In this document: positions 17,176 through 24,373 of the stretch, in pieces
How positions within the stretch are numbered: the first letter of the stretch is position 1
Layout: each line of letters opens with the position of its first letter
NCBI GenBank assembly: GCA_948579315.1
Contig: CAPAOL010000040.1
Location: forward strand, 1-31,696
Length of the DNA stretch: 31,696 nucleotides
Origin: an uncultured Phocaeicola sp.
GTDB lineage: Bacteria; Bacteroidota; Bacteroidia; Bacteroidales; Bacteroidaceae
Reading direction: 5' to 3'
Notes under the pieces: generated by a model
Seen by the model: the letters and a program-made list of their open reading frames with translations, nothing else
What the model was told of the DNA's origin: nothing
Database searches by the model: none
Position numbers and translations under genes: made by a program

Positions 17176-17189
17176 ACCTGCCGGCAGGT
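17176..17189. repeat. 14-base perfect palindrome after alaS
   Basis: ACCTGCCGGCAGGT lies 21 bases after the alaS stop. In RNA it would make a 5-base-pair stem with a CCGG loop. No U-tract follows, so a terminator role is uncertain. Confidence 0.4.
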
Positions 17190-17232
17190 ATATAGTACAA
17201 TGTATGGCTGATTTCATTCTTTATCCCGCTCT

Positions 17233-17330
17233 GTTTGTTGTCTCACCCAGGTGACTTGGGCTCTTCACCTAGGTGGAATGGGCTTTTCACCTAGGTGACC
17301 AGGGCATTTCACCTAGGTGAGACAACAAAC
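17233..17330. repeat. Four-unit palindromic tandem repeat within inverted arms
   Basis: This 98-base element has outer arms GTTTGTTGTCTCACC (17233-17247) and GGTGAGACAACAAAC (17316-17330), which are perfect reverse complements. Within lie four copies of the dyad TCACCTAGGTGA starting at 17243, 17265, 17287 and 17309, an exact 22-base period. The first copy has CC at the centre in place of CT and the second ends in G. The 10-base spacers CTTGGGCTCT, AATGGGCTTT and CCAGGGCATT share a GGGC core. Flanks continue to pair imperfectly out to about 17213 and 17351. Nothing in it codes. It could be an operator array, a miniature mobile element or a structured RNA. Confidence 0.85.
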
Positions 17331-17362
17331 GGAAGCGGATGATTCAATGAATTCCAATAAGT

Positions 17363-17388
17363 GAGGAGCTATACCCATACAGCCCCTC
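17363..17388 (-). terminator. Weak hairpin after transposase-like remnant
   Basis: On the minus strand GAGGGGCT and AGCTCCTC form an 8-base-pair stem with one G-U pair and a 10-base loop, 25 bases after the stop of the remnant. There is no U-tract, so a terminator role is only possible. Confidence 0.25.
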
Positions 17389-17413
17389 TCGTCAATATAC
17401 AACAAAGAATGTA

Positions 17414-17989
17414 TTATAGTTGCTCAATCTCCTCGTCAGAGAACCCTGTAGCTTGTGAAATGAGAGCAACTGCCACTCCCAATTGTTTTAGATTACGGGC
17501 ATTTTCTCTTTTTTCTTCTTCTCTCCCTTCTGCCCTGCCTTCTTCACGTTCGGTATTGATATTATCACGCAGAATGACAATATTATCCAAGTGACGGTAG
17601 TAAGCTGCCAGTTCATCCTTGGTCATGCTGTCCGGTTTCAACCTCTCACGGGCCTCTTCAAGGCCGGGAGCTGTGGCGGTGGAAGGAATCTCCCCGGTAT
17701 TCAGGTAGTAGATCCATTCTTCCAGAGGACTTTTGGCCACCCGGTTGAAACCGTTCACTTTCAGGATATAGTATTCGGGATATAGCCGGCTGACCGTATC
17801 CACCTTGCTAACTTTGTCATAGCTTTCTCCCCTATTGATATATTCGGTTACCAGCTTGGAAGTACCGAACAACATACGTTGGAAATAGGCATACTCATTA
17901 TTGAATTTACCAAACCGGAGATTTTTTGCGGAAATAATACCCCCTTCATCTTCCGTCCGGTTACGGATTATCCCACCACAGAAAGGGAC
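17414..17989 (-). pseudogene. Decayed Rpn/PD-(D/E)XK transposase-like gene
   Basis: The 153-codon open frame from ATG 17875 matches only the C-terminal part of the Rpn/PDDEXK_2 nuclease family: LFGTSKLVTEYINRGESYDKVSKV, seen as FGTSKLVTEY, then YPEYYILKVNGFN, PLEEWIYYLNTGEI, APGLEEARERL, and a Glu/Arg-rich coil ending LISQATGFSDEEIEQL. The frame continues upstream without a start to a stop at 17990-17992. It adds KFNNEYAYFQRM but not the N-terminal nuclease core. A segment expected between SKV and YPEYYIL also seems missing. Both losses were judged by memory of the family. It is probably an inactive relic that marks past insertion next to the fimbrial operon. Confidence 0.65.
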
Positions 17990-18009
17990 TTAAGCCTATG
18001 AACAAGCAT

Positions 18010-18060
18010 GCGGCATCATCGGACGAAGTGACGAGGGTGTCACCGGACGGATGATGCCGC
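18010..18060 (-). terminator. Strong nested hairpin after the fimbrial operon
   Basis: GCGGCATCATC (18010-18020) pairs perfectly with GATGATGCCGC (18050-18060). Inside, GTGAC (18028-18032) pairs with GTCAC (18039-18043). It starts 30 bases after the stop of the last fimbrial gene. No U-tract follows in either direction, so it may act as an mRNA 3'-end stabiliser or a factor-dependent end rather than a classical terminator. Confidence 0.5.
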
Positions 18061-18090
18061 AGCCTGTATAAAGACAAACGGGGTTATGCT

Positions 18091-21000
18091 TTACCGTGTA
18101 CCGGCACCATGCTGATGGTCGCGGACAGGACGCAATGTAAAGCCGTAAGCGTTGTTTGTGGGATAAATATTGCCGACAGGATGTTCTTTTTTGGTTTTGT
18201 TTCTATAATCAATAGAGAACAACAAGCAACTAGAAGTTTCAATTTTCGTATCGTTGTTTCTGGAGCAAACAAAACCAGAAGTTGCGATAAACGTCAATTT
18301 GGAATGAGCCGGCCATGTTCCTGCCTCCACTTTACGTTCCCTTATTCCCATATCTCTTAATCCTGTAGCAGGAAACTCAAATTCTTTTTTATTAGCATCT
18401 TTTATCTTCCAAAGTATCGTTCTACCATCTACCTCCTCTGTTTTCAATTCACCATGCAAATCTGCTATACCTATCTTATCATGGCCTCCATATTTTTTCG
18501 AGAATGCAGAGAAAGCAGTAGGAGGCGGAATCTTGTACCCGGCTGGAGACGGATCGTATATTGTTTTAAAAACATATATATTATTAGGGAAATTAGGTGC
18601 TTCGTCTGTGCCATTTATCCCATTTTGATTTAACTGTGAATTCCAAAAATTCATAATAGTCTGTTGATCATAGGCTTGGGTACCATCATGCCAATGACGT
18701 CGCAAACGATTATCTACACCACCATTATCAGTATCAGATTGAGGGCGTTTATGTATAAAAAACTCATTAGGATATTTGATACCATCACCTATAGGCCTGC
18801 CACTTTCCGATGCAGTAAATCTATACTGCTTAGTAGAATAAAACATTTTATTTAACATGTCCAATTCTTCTGAATAAGCACCGTTTCCTATGACTTCACT
18901 ATTATATACCCCCGGTAGCATCGGGTCTTTACGTCCCCATTGATAATATGTATTATCTCCAGCTATAGATGCTACTATCTCCGGCTGAACAAAGGTAAAT
19001 ACTCCCTCATCAGGTTGAGGTATTCCGGCTGATTCACTTCCAAAGTTTTTTACTATTTGTGAACTACCATCGGGCATAGTCACCTTAAAACGCACATAAA
19101 TATTTCTTGCTTCATTCGTACCATGAGAATCGCAATAACCTAGATTACAAGGTGCGAACCAGAAATTTTGACCTTCCTCATTTTCAGAGCTTGCCATCTG
19201 AGGGGTGCTCCAATCACTAGAAGTAACCCATATATGCCAACTCCATAAAATATTACTGCTATCATCGCGCACGGCAATCACAGCATTACCTTGGTTTATA
19301 GTTTCTTTACCTATGTAAAAACCGACCCATTGTTCGCCGTTTTGTTCTATCAATTTAACATCAGCCACAAGATCTGGACTATCCTGCCATACAATTACAG
19401 CATCTTTTACATTATCAATTTTCCCACTTGTTACATTTTGATTGTTATGATTCTTAAAATTTTTAAGAATAAAACCTTGTACATTTGGATCTTCTTCTTT
19501 ATGCTTGTCACTAGGCATATAAGTATAAGCCCTTTCATTATTGGCATCATTTCGATAAGTATTACCATAATAAGCTGGAAATTTATAATAACCAGAAGAA
19601 TTCACAATATAACAATTGGCACTTTCCTTCTGGTCTGGAAAAAGAGAATTCTCCACCAAATCATAATATACCTCCTTAGTGCCCTTTTCTATCAAATTAA
19701 ATTTTTGATTAAAAGTTTGAAAGATCGGCTGCGGAGACAAATGAATAGCCCCTTTTTTATACGAATCAGTCCTATTGGACCGAACTTCTTCCGAAGATGC
19801 AGAAATCCAATTTCCCTTCGTCCAAGTTTGTTGTTCATCAACTGAATACTCTATAGAAAAAGATTCAAGTCCAGGTACTGTTACTTCATTTCCCGTACTC
19901 TCTCGTATCACCTGCACAGATGCGCTTATTTCCACACCTGACAAATATCCGCTGACAGGAAAATAAGCATTCTTTTCTTCATTTGTCATTTCCTCACCAT
20001 AAACTGATTCATTAGGATTCAAGGGATCATCAGCTTCTTTAAATCCTCCATTCGGCAAAACATCCCTGTTTATCTTCCAAGTAACCACCGGCTTCACCAC
20101 TATTCCTGTGGAATTAATGGAATAGGTAACCATTTTACCCATAGGCCATTCTCCTGTAAGGTTGGCAGTCAAAGTCCACTTGGTTTTGGAGAATTCATCA
20201 GTAAACACCACGGTCAGTTTAGCCCCTTCTAATTTCTGGGGAATCATCATGAAAGTATACTCGTCCTTCACAATCGGCATATCCTTGTCCTGATACATAC
20301 CACTCCCTTTTCCTGTATCCGTGTCCGGTTCTTCATTGGTTGCGTCCGGTTTACTGTCATTACCCAATGTCACAACAAACTCTCTCTTTTTATCATCACC
20401 TTGGGGAATAGTCCAACCCTCAGCTCCTATCTGATACGTTCCTTCACCATAAACGCCTGAAATGGTGACGCTCTTTATAGTGCCTTTCAACATCTCCTCA
20501 CCGGTCTTTATGGTGACAGCGGTCAGTGCGTGGCTGAATGTCAAATGCGCACATTGAGAACCGTCCCCCGCATAGGTATCATGTGCGGTCATCAGGTCAA
20601 TCTGCTTCGTTACGTCACTGGGCACTGTATAAGCCAATACAGGTCTATTGTCCTCCCCTACAGAATAAGAGAAGGAAAGTTCCTGTTCACCGGCCGGCGC
20701 ATTCTCATCTCCTTCGCCAGCCGGCTCTTCTGCCGGAGGAAGGACGGGTGATGATTTGCCTATCCGGGGAGAGTAGGCATAAAAGGCTATTTGGCCTTTG
20801 CCGGGCCACTGCCACAATGTTTCAGTCTGCGGCATCCATACGCCGTTAGTGCCCTTCTTCACCTCCATATTTTCATAAGAGGTCTTTTCCGTACCGCCTT
20901 CCGTCCATGACGCGCCCTCGGTTCCGAAGGCGAAAAGGCCGAAAGTGCCAGGAAAATTCTGAGTATCCACCGGAGTGCCACGACTTATTACGCCGGAAGC

Positions 21001-21297
21001 CGCCGTATCAGCGGCGGCTTCCGAAATTTCAGTAACAAGATACAATGGCTTTCCTCCATCGGAACGGGTCATTCGCTTTATGCTGATATCGCTTTGCCCT
21101 GCGGCGGAACATGCAGCCTGTCCGCCGGTCCAACTGGCCGGCACTTCCACCTCGAACGTCAGGTAGGGGGAGATTCCCTGCCCGTACTTGTCGAACGTAT
21201 CGTCCACGCAAGACGACAGGACACAAGCAGCAGCGCATATCCACCCACCGATAGTGCGGAAGGATGCCGGACGAAATATAGAGAAAGTTCTCATCAT
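18091..21297 (-). CDS. Large fimbrillin-like lipoprotein, putative fimbrial tip adhesin
   Basis: This 1068-residue protein has a lipobox ending LSSC (Cys30) followed by acidic VDD. Residues about 100-410 look like an Mfa-like/fimbrillin fold: SRGTPVDTQNFPGTFGLFAF has Arg106 where arginine-specific trimming of the propeptide occurs in this superfamily, and SHALTAVTIKT and YTFMMIPQ follow. A beta-rich middle (about 430-780) is unfamiliar. The C-terminus (about 800-1060: YYQWGRKDPMLPG, DPSPAGYKIPPPTAFSAF, NAYGFTLRPVRD) resembles FISUMP-type domains found on cell-surface proteins. Length and last position in the operon suggest the tip subunit, which is inference. The 5' quarter is G/C-rich and the rest is A/T-rich. 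Confidence 0.75.
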   Translation of the reverse strand: MMRTFSIFRPASFRTIGGWICAAACVLSSCVDDTFDKYGQGISPYLTFEVEVPASWTGGQAACSAAGQSDISIKRMTRSDGGKPLYLVTEISEAAADTAASGVISRGTPVDTQNFPGTFGLFAFGTEGASWTEGGTEKTSYENMEVKKGTNGVWMPQTETLWQWPGKGQIAFYAYSPRIGKSSPVLPPAEEPAGEGDENAPAGEQELSFSYSVGEDNRPVLAYTVPSDVTKQIDLMTAHDTYAGDGSQCAHLTFSHALTAVTIKTGEEMLKGTIKSVTISGVYGEGTYQIGAEGWTIPQGDDKKREFVVTLGNDSKPDATNEEPDTDTGKGSGMYQDKDMPIVKDEYTFMMIPQKLEGAKLTVVFTDEFSKTKWTLTANLTGEWPMGKMVTYSINSTGIVVKPVVTWKINRDVLPNGGFKEADDPLNPNESVYGEEMTNEEKNAYFPVSGYLSGVEISASVQVIRESTGNEVTVPGLESFSIEYSVDEQQTWTKGNWISASSEEVRSNRTDSYKKGAIHLSPQPIFQTFNQKFNLIEKGTKEVYYDLVENSLFPDQKESANCYIVNSSGYYKFPAYYGNTYRNDANNERAYTYMPSDKHKEEDPNVQGFILKNFKNHNNQNVTSGKIDNVKDAVIVWQDSPDLVADVKLIEQNGEQWVGFYIGKETINQGNAVIAVRDDSSNILWSWHIWVTSSDWSTPQMASSENEEGQNFWFAPCNLGYCDSHGTNEARNIYVRFKVTMPDGSSQIVKNFGSESAGIPQPDEGVFTFVQPEIVASIAGDNTYYQWGRKDPMLPGVYNSEVIGNGAYSEELDMLNKMFYSTKQYRFTASESGRPIGDGIKYPNEFFIHKRPQSDTDNGGVDNRLRRHWHDGTQAYDQQTIMNFWNSQLNQNGINGTDEAPNFPNNIYVFKTIYDPSPAGYKIPPPTAFSAFSKKYGGHDKIGIADLHGELKTEEVDGRTILWKIKDANKKEFEFPATGLRDMGIRERKVEAGTWPAHSKLTFIATSGFVCSRNNDTKIETSSCLLFSIDYRNKTKKEHPVGNIYPTNNAYGFTLRPVRDHQHGAGTR

Positions 21298-21330
21298 GGT
21301 CTGTTATGTTGGTTCTTGTTGTTGGTATTC

Positions 21331-22572
21331 TTATTTCATGGATGGTGATTCAACATCTTCCGCCTCTGTCCACTCTTCTACCTCCACAGTAAAGGAAATA
21401 GGCTCTTGTACTACCGGATGACCTGGCTCAATATCTGGGGTTTCTTTCCCTCCATCCGGTAATTCAGGGTCTGTAGGAGGAAGAATACCACCACCACTGC
21501 CATTATAAAAGAAATCAAGCTTATAGATGTATTTCTTACCCGACTTCCATTTGCCATCTGGCGCTGTAATAGGAACACAAGTATATCCGTATGCGTCTTC
21601 ATCATATGCACCACCTTCAGGTTGGGGATATAACTGATGATGATGATATGATTGGTCATTGGCATCCTGAACAAAAGCATCATCAGTAGCACCATGATTA
21701 ATGTATGATCCTTTATGATGTGATTCTATACGGCATAACATTACTATATAGACCCCCTTATTGTCCATATCCTCATTCAATGCTACAATATCCTGTGGAA
21801 GCATCATCAGGCTATTTCCTTTTTTCGCTCCTTTTTCTTCATTGGTATACTCAGCCAGCAATCCTTGGTAAGTATCTGATAATTGTATTGCATCTGAAAA
21901 TGATTCGCCATAAAGCAATTTTGAGGGGTTGCTGTCAAATTTCCAGCTCATGTAATTGTTTTCCGATGCTTTTGAATCATACCACAAACTACCTTCACTG
22001 TTCAAGTTTGCAATCCAAGCACTTTTTATTTTCACATGCTTGTTACCATCTCCACATTTAGCTCTTACTTCCACTTGCGACAACGCATGATGGAACTTCA
22101 ACGGTACTGCTCCACTCGTTTTTTTAGATTTTGTATATGCTACAACTAAATCCTTCTGCTCAGAGGGCTCTTTATCGGGAGAAAAGTGTGAAAAATGCAA
22201 AGTACCACCATCATGCGTAGGTTCTCCAACCTTATCAGGGCCATAGGCCCAGAATTCTATTTCCTCTACTTTATCAGGCCACATGATTTCACTTTCCAAT
22301 TTATATATGCCTGTTGAATTATCTTCACTTGCTTTTATTGCCAATTTATGGTCTATAAATGGAGTGTCACCTTTCGGAACCATTTCAGCATGCACACGAA
22401 AACTTTCCAAATCGGCCACTCCATTTATCACCTGGGCGCGTGACGCCCCCACCTTGGTAGTAAACGTAATCTTCTCGCCCTGATAAGCCTCTTTCAACTC
22501 GTCGTTTGAACAAGAGACAAATGTCATGGAGAGCATCGCAACCATTCCTGCTAATTTAATCTTTTTGCTCAT
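21331..22572 (-). CDS. Fimbrillin family lipoprotein (Mfa1-like)
   Basis: This 413-residue lipoprotein precursor has signal peptide MSKKIKLAGMVAML and a lipobox ending FVSC (Cys21) followed by SNDE. GASR at 42-45 is a candidate arginine cleavage site that would free a mature subunit for donor-strand polymerisation. IEFWAYGP, LKFHHALSQVEVRAKC and GKKYIYKLDFFYNG are typical of Mfa-like fimbrillins. SYHHHQLYPQPEGG is a His-rich loop encoded by a short CAT triplet run. It is probably the main shaft subunit. It is 33 bases upstream of the putative tip gene and 31 bases after the DUF5119 gene. Confidence 0.82.
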   Translation of the reverse strand: MSKKIKLAGMVAMLSMTFVSCSNDELKEAYQGEKITFTTKVGASRAQVINGVADLESFRVHAEMVPKGDTPFIDHKLAIKASEDNSTGIYKLESEIMWPDKVEEIEFWAYGPDKVGEPTHDGGTLHFSHFSPDKEPSEQKDLVVAYTKSKKTSGAVPLKFHHALSQVEVRAKCGDGNKHVKIKSAWIANLNSEGSLWYDSKASENNYMSWKFDSNPSKLLYGESFSDAIQLSDTYQGLLAEYTNEEKGAKKGNSLMMLPQDIVALNEDMDNKGVYIVMLCRIESHHKGSYINHGATDDAFVQDANDQSYHHHQLYPQPEGGAYDEDAYGYTCVPITAPDGKWKSGKKYIYKLDFFYNGSGGGILPPTDPELPDGGKETPDIEPGHPVVQEPISFTVEVEEWTEAEDVESPSMK

Positions 22573-22603
22573 AATCTGTTGTTTTTTTGTTTATTGTTTT
22601 GCT

Positions 22604-23566
22604 TTAATTCATTCCAAGCTCTATCGTTATCTCCTCCCAACCCGAGATGGACGGGGACATTCCTTCTCCACCGCCCGAAGGAAGATTAATTTCGGCATCT
22701 ATCACAACATGGATGGGTCCGGCATAGGAAGCGTCTTCACCCAGATGTATCTGATCGGTCACATCAAAATCGTAATATGTCTTGCCGGAAGTATAAACGG
22801 ACAGGAAGTGTTGCCCCGTCTGCACCGGGCAATGGCCGAACACCCGGAAACGGGCCTCCAGCGTGTGATCGTCCGTGCGACGCAACGCAAACGGAACGGT
22901 AGCCGACATTCCCGAAGGCGCATTGTCCGCCAGGCGGAGTCCTTCCGCCATGCCAGTCAACGCCGCACTGACGCCCACCGCATCGGACATATTCTTGACA
23001 TTGCGCAACTCCACCGTGCATTCCACCGCCATACGTGCCGGAGACAGGGTAACCGACTGTCCGGACACGCCCGCCTGCACCTCCAGGTATTCGCACCGTC
23101 CGCCCCACACATCGCCCACAGTTCCACGCACAGGGGCTTCACCGGTATCTCCCGGCCGGGGCGGCGCTCCCAGCGCCCCACGATCCATCGGTTCCAGAAG
23201 CGACTGCTCCAACGACACAATCTCGTAGCCGGCATAAGTATCTCCGCGCTCGTCCATTCTCTCTATGTCGTTATTGTGAAACAAAATTTTGTACTCGCCT
23301 GCGGGAACACGCACCTTTCCTCCCTTTATCAGACCGCGTCCGGTCTCTCCCTTACGGGCCGGAGAGAATTCGCACCGGTAGCATTGCCTGCCATCCTCCA
23401 CCCGGAAGAACTGCACCACCATGGCTACAGGATCGGCATCTGGCGCATGGCTCCAGTCGAACACCACATCCACGTCCACCATGTGCGAATGGTTCATACA
23501 CAGTTCCTTGTGATCGCACGAACATATCCCCAGCATACATGCCACCATTATGATAAGGTGTTTCAT
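22604..23566 (-). CDS. DUF5119 lipoprotein of fimbrial operon
   Basis: This 320-residue lipoprotein has an N-terminal signal and a lipobox ending CSC (Cys17). The opening CDHKELCMNHSHMVDVDVVFDWS is typical of DUF5119 (seen as HKELCMNHSH and DVVFDWSHAPDA), with VRVPAGEYKILFHNND following. Family members sit in Bacteroidales fimbrial loci and look related to the FimB/Mfa2 anchor group, so an anchor or length-regulating role is plausible, though not shown. Its ATG overlaps the DUF3575 stop by four bases (ATGA). The gene is G/C-rich compared with the fimbrillin gene after it. Confidence 0.82.
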   Translation of the reverse strand: MKHLIIMVACMLGICSCDHKELCMNHSHMVDVDVVFDWSHAPDADPVAMVVQFFRVEDGRQCYRCEFSPARKGETGRGLIKGGKVRVPAGEYKILFHNNDIERMDERGDTYAGYEIVSLEQSLLEPMDRGALGAPPRPGDTGEAPVRGTVGDVWGGRCEYLEVQAGVSGQSVTLSPARMAVECTVELRNVKNMSDAVGVSAALTGMAEGLRLADNAPSGMSATVPFALRRTDDHTLEARFRVFGHCPVQTGQHFLSVYTSGKTYYDFDVTDQIHLGEDASYAGPIHVVIDAEINLPSGGGEGMSPSISGWEEITIELGMN

Positions 23567-24267
23567 CGATCACCTCCTTTCCGCACGCTGCGTCCACCGA
23601 TGTACCACACCAGCGACACTTCCGCCCGGGTGGGGCCGAACCATTCCTTACGGTGGGTGGAATCCCACACATAGCAGTCGTCCTCAGGACGATATTTCAT
23701 ATAATCGCCTTGCAGATAGCCCACTCCCAATGTGAAGTCGATATTGAAATGACGCCCCACAGGCAGTGAATACCCGTAGGACACGCCTGCCGCCCAGCTC
23801 CAGCGGTCTCCCATATAGCCGCGGCCGCCCCATTCCACATCATAGGTCAGCATCTGCCCGTATACCCCCACATGGTGTCCACACATCAGCGAACGAGATG
23901 TACGACGGGGGGAGAACCAGCGGCGCACCTCCACATCACCGCCATATACACGCCAAAAGCGGTGAGAGGTATTCCGGCTCCACCAGGCATACATCCAGTC
24001 AGCCCCCACAGACCAGCCGGATCCCAAAGATACCTCCAGCCCGATATTGGGCACGGCAACCGCATCATAAAGCATGTTGGTTTTTAACAAGACAACAGAT
24101 TTCCGGTCCTCATTGCCACCCATCTCAGAAGAGGAAAGACGGGGTTGTCCGGATTGCCTTGGCATACATACAGAATCAAGACCCATACATCCATCATGGG
24201 CCGACATATTAAACCAGAGAAATAGCATCAAATGACACACAGCAAGCGTCCTTTGCACAGAATTCAT
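23563..24267 (-). CDS. DUF3575 protein of fimbrial operon
   Basis: This 234-residue protein has a likely signal peptide (hydrophobic LAVCHLMLFLWFNMSA). Its core matches DUF3575: LLKTNMLYDAVAVPNIGLEV (seen as LKTNMLYDA and PNIGLEVSLG), WSVGADWMYAWW, RVYGGDVEVRRWF, GHHVGVYGQ and NIDFTLGVGYLQGDYMKY. The alternating hydrophobic, Trp/Tyr-rich pattern suggests a small outer-membrane beta-barrel. It is first in the fimbrial operon behind its own promoter, a common place for DUF3575 genes in Bacteroidales. The function is unknown; assembly or export of fimbriae is an inference from context. Confidence 0.82.
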   Translation of the reverse strand: MNSVQRTLAVCHLMLFLWFNMSAHDGCMGLDSVCMPRQSGQPRLSSSEMGGNEDRKSVVLLKTNMLYDAVAVPNIGLEVSLGSGWSVGADWMYAWWSRNTSHRFWRVYGGDVEVRRWFSPRRTSRSLMCGHHVGVYGQMLTYDVEWGGRGYMGDRWSWAAGVSYGYSLPVGRHFNIDFTLGVGYLQGDYMKYRPEDDCYVWDSTHRKEWFGPTRAEVSLVWYIGGRSVRKGGDR

Positions 24268-24271
24268 AAGA

Positions 24272-24284
24272 CTAATTTAATTAG
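24272..24284. repeat. 13-base palindrome before the fimbrial operon start
   Basis: CTAATTTAATTAG is symmetric about its central base and lies 5 bases upstream of the DUF3575 start codon, downstream of the predicted promoter. It could be an operator or influence ribosome access. A chance A/T palindrome is possible. Confidence 0.35.
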
Positions 24285-24311
24285 CGTTAAACAGTGTTGT
24301 GCTTTTTTATG

Positions 24312-24342
24312 CAAAGGAAAATAAATAGAAAATATAAAGCAA
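24312..24342 (-). promoter_or_regulatory. Promoter of fimbrial operon
   Basis: On the minus strand TTG (24340-24342), 20 bases, then TTCCTTTG (24312-24319) fits the -33/-7 pattern except for TT in place of TA. It lies 45 bases before the DUF3575 start. No inverted repeats flank it, so it does not look like the invertible promoters that phase-vary other Bacteroides surface loci. Confidence 0.5.
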
Positions 24343-24373
24343 GTATTTTAACCATTTTTTATTTTACTTCCGC

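Noticed and set aside
16295..17200. Minus-strand open frame of 301 codons inside alaS
   Set aside because: It is antisense to a full-length essential synthetase gene and has no recognisable product.
17233..17330. Possible small CRISPR array
   Set aside because: The repeats have 12-base dyads and 10-base conserved spacers at a 22-base period. CRISPR repeats and unique spacers are longer, and no cas genes are present.
22526..23674. Long plus-strand open frame (382 codons) opposite the DUF5119 gene
   Set aside because: It is antisense to a clearly recognised lipoprotein gene, has no promoter or family motif, and its openness follows from the G/C-rich codon pattern of the real gene.
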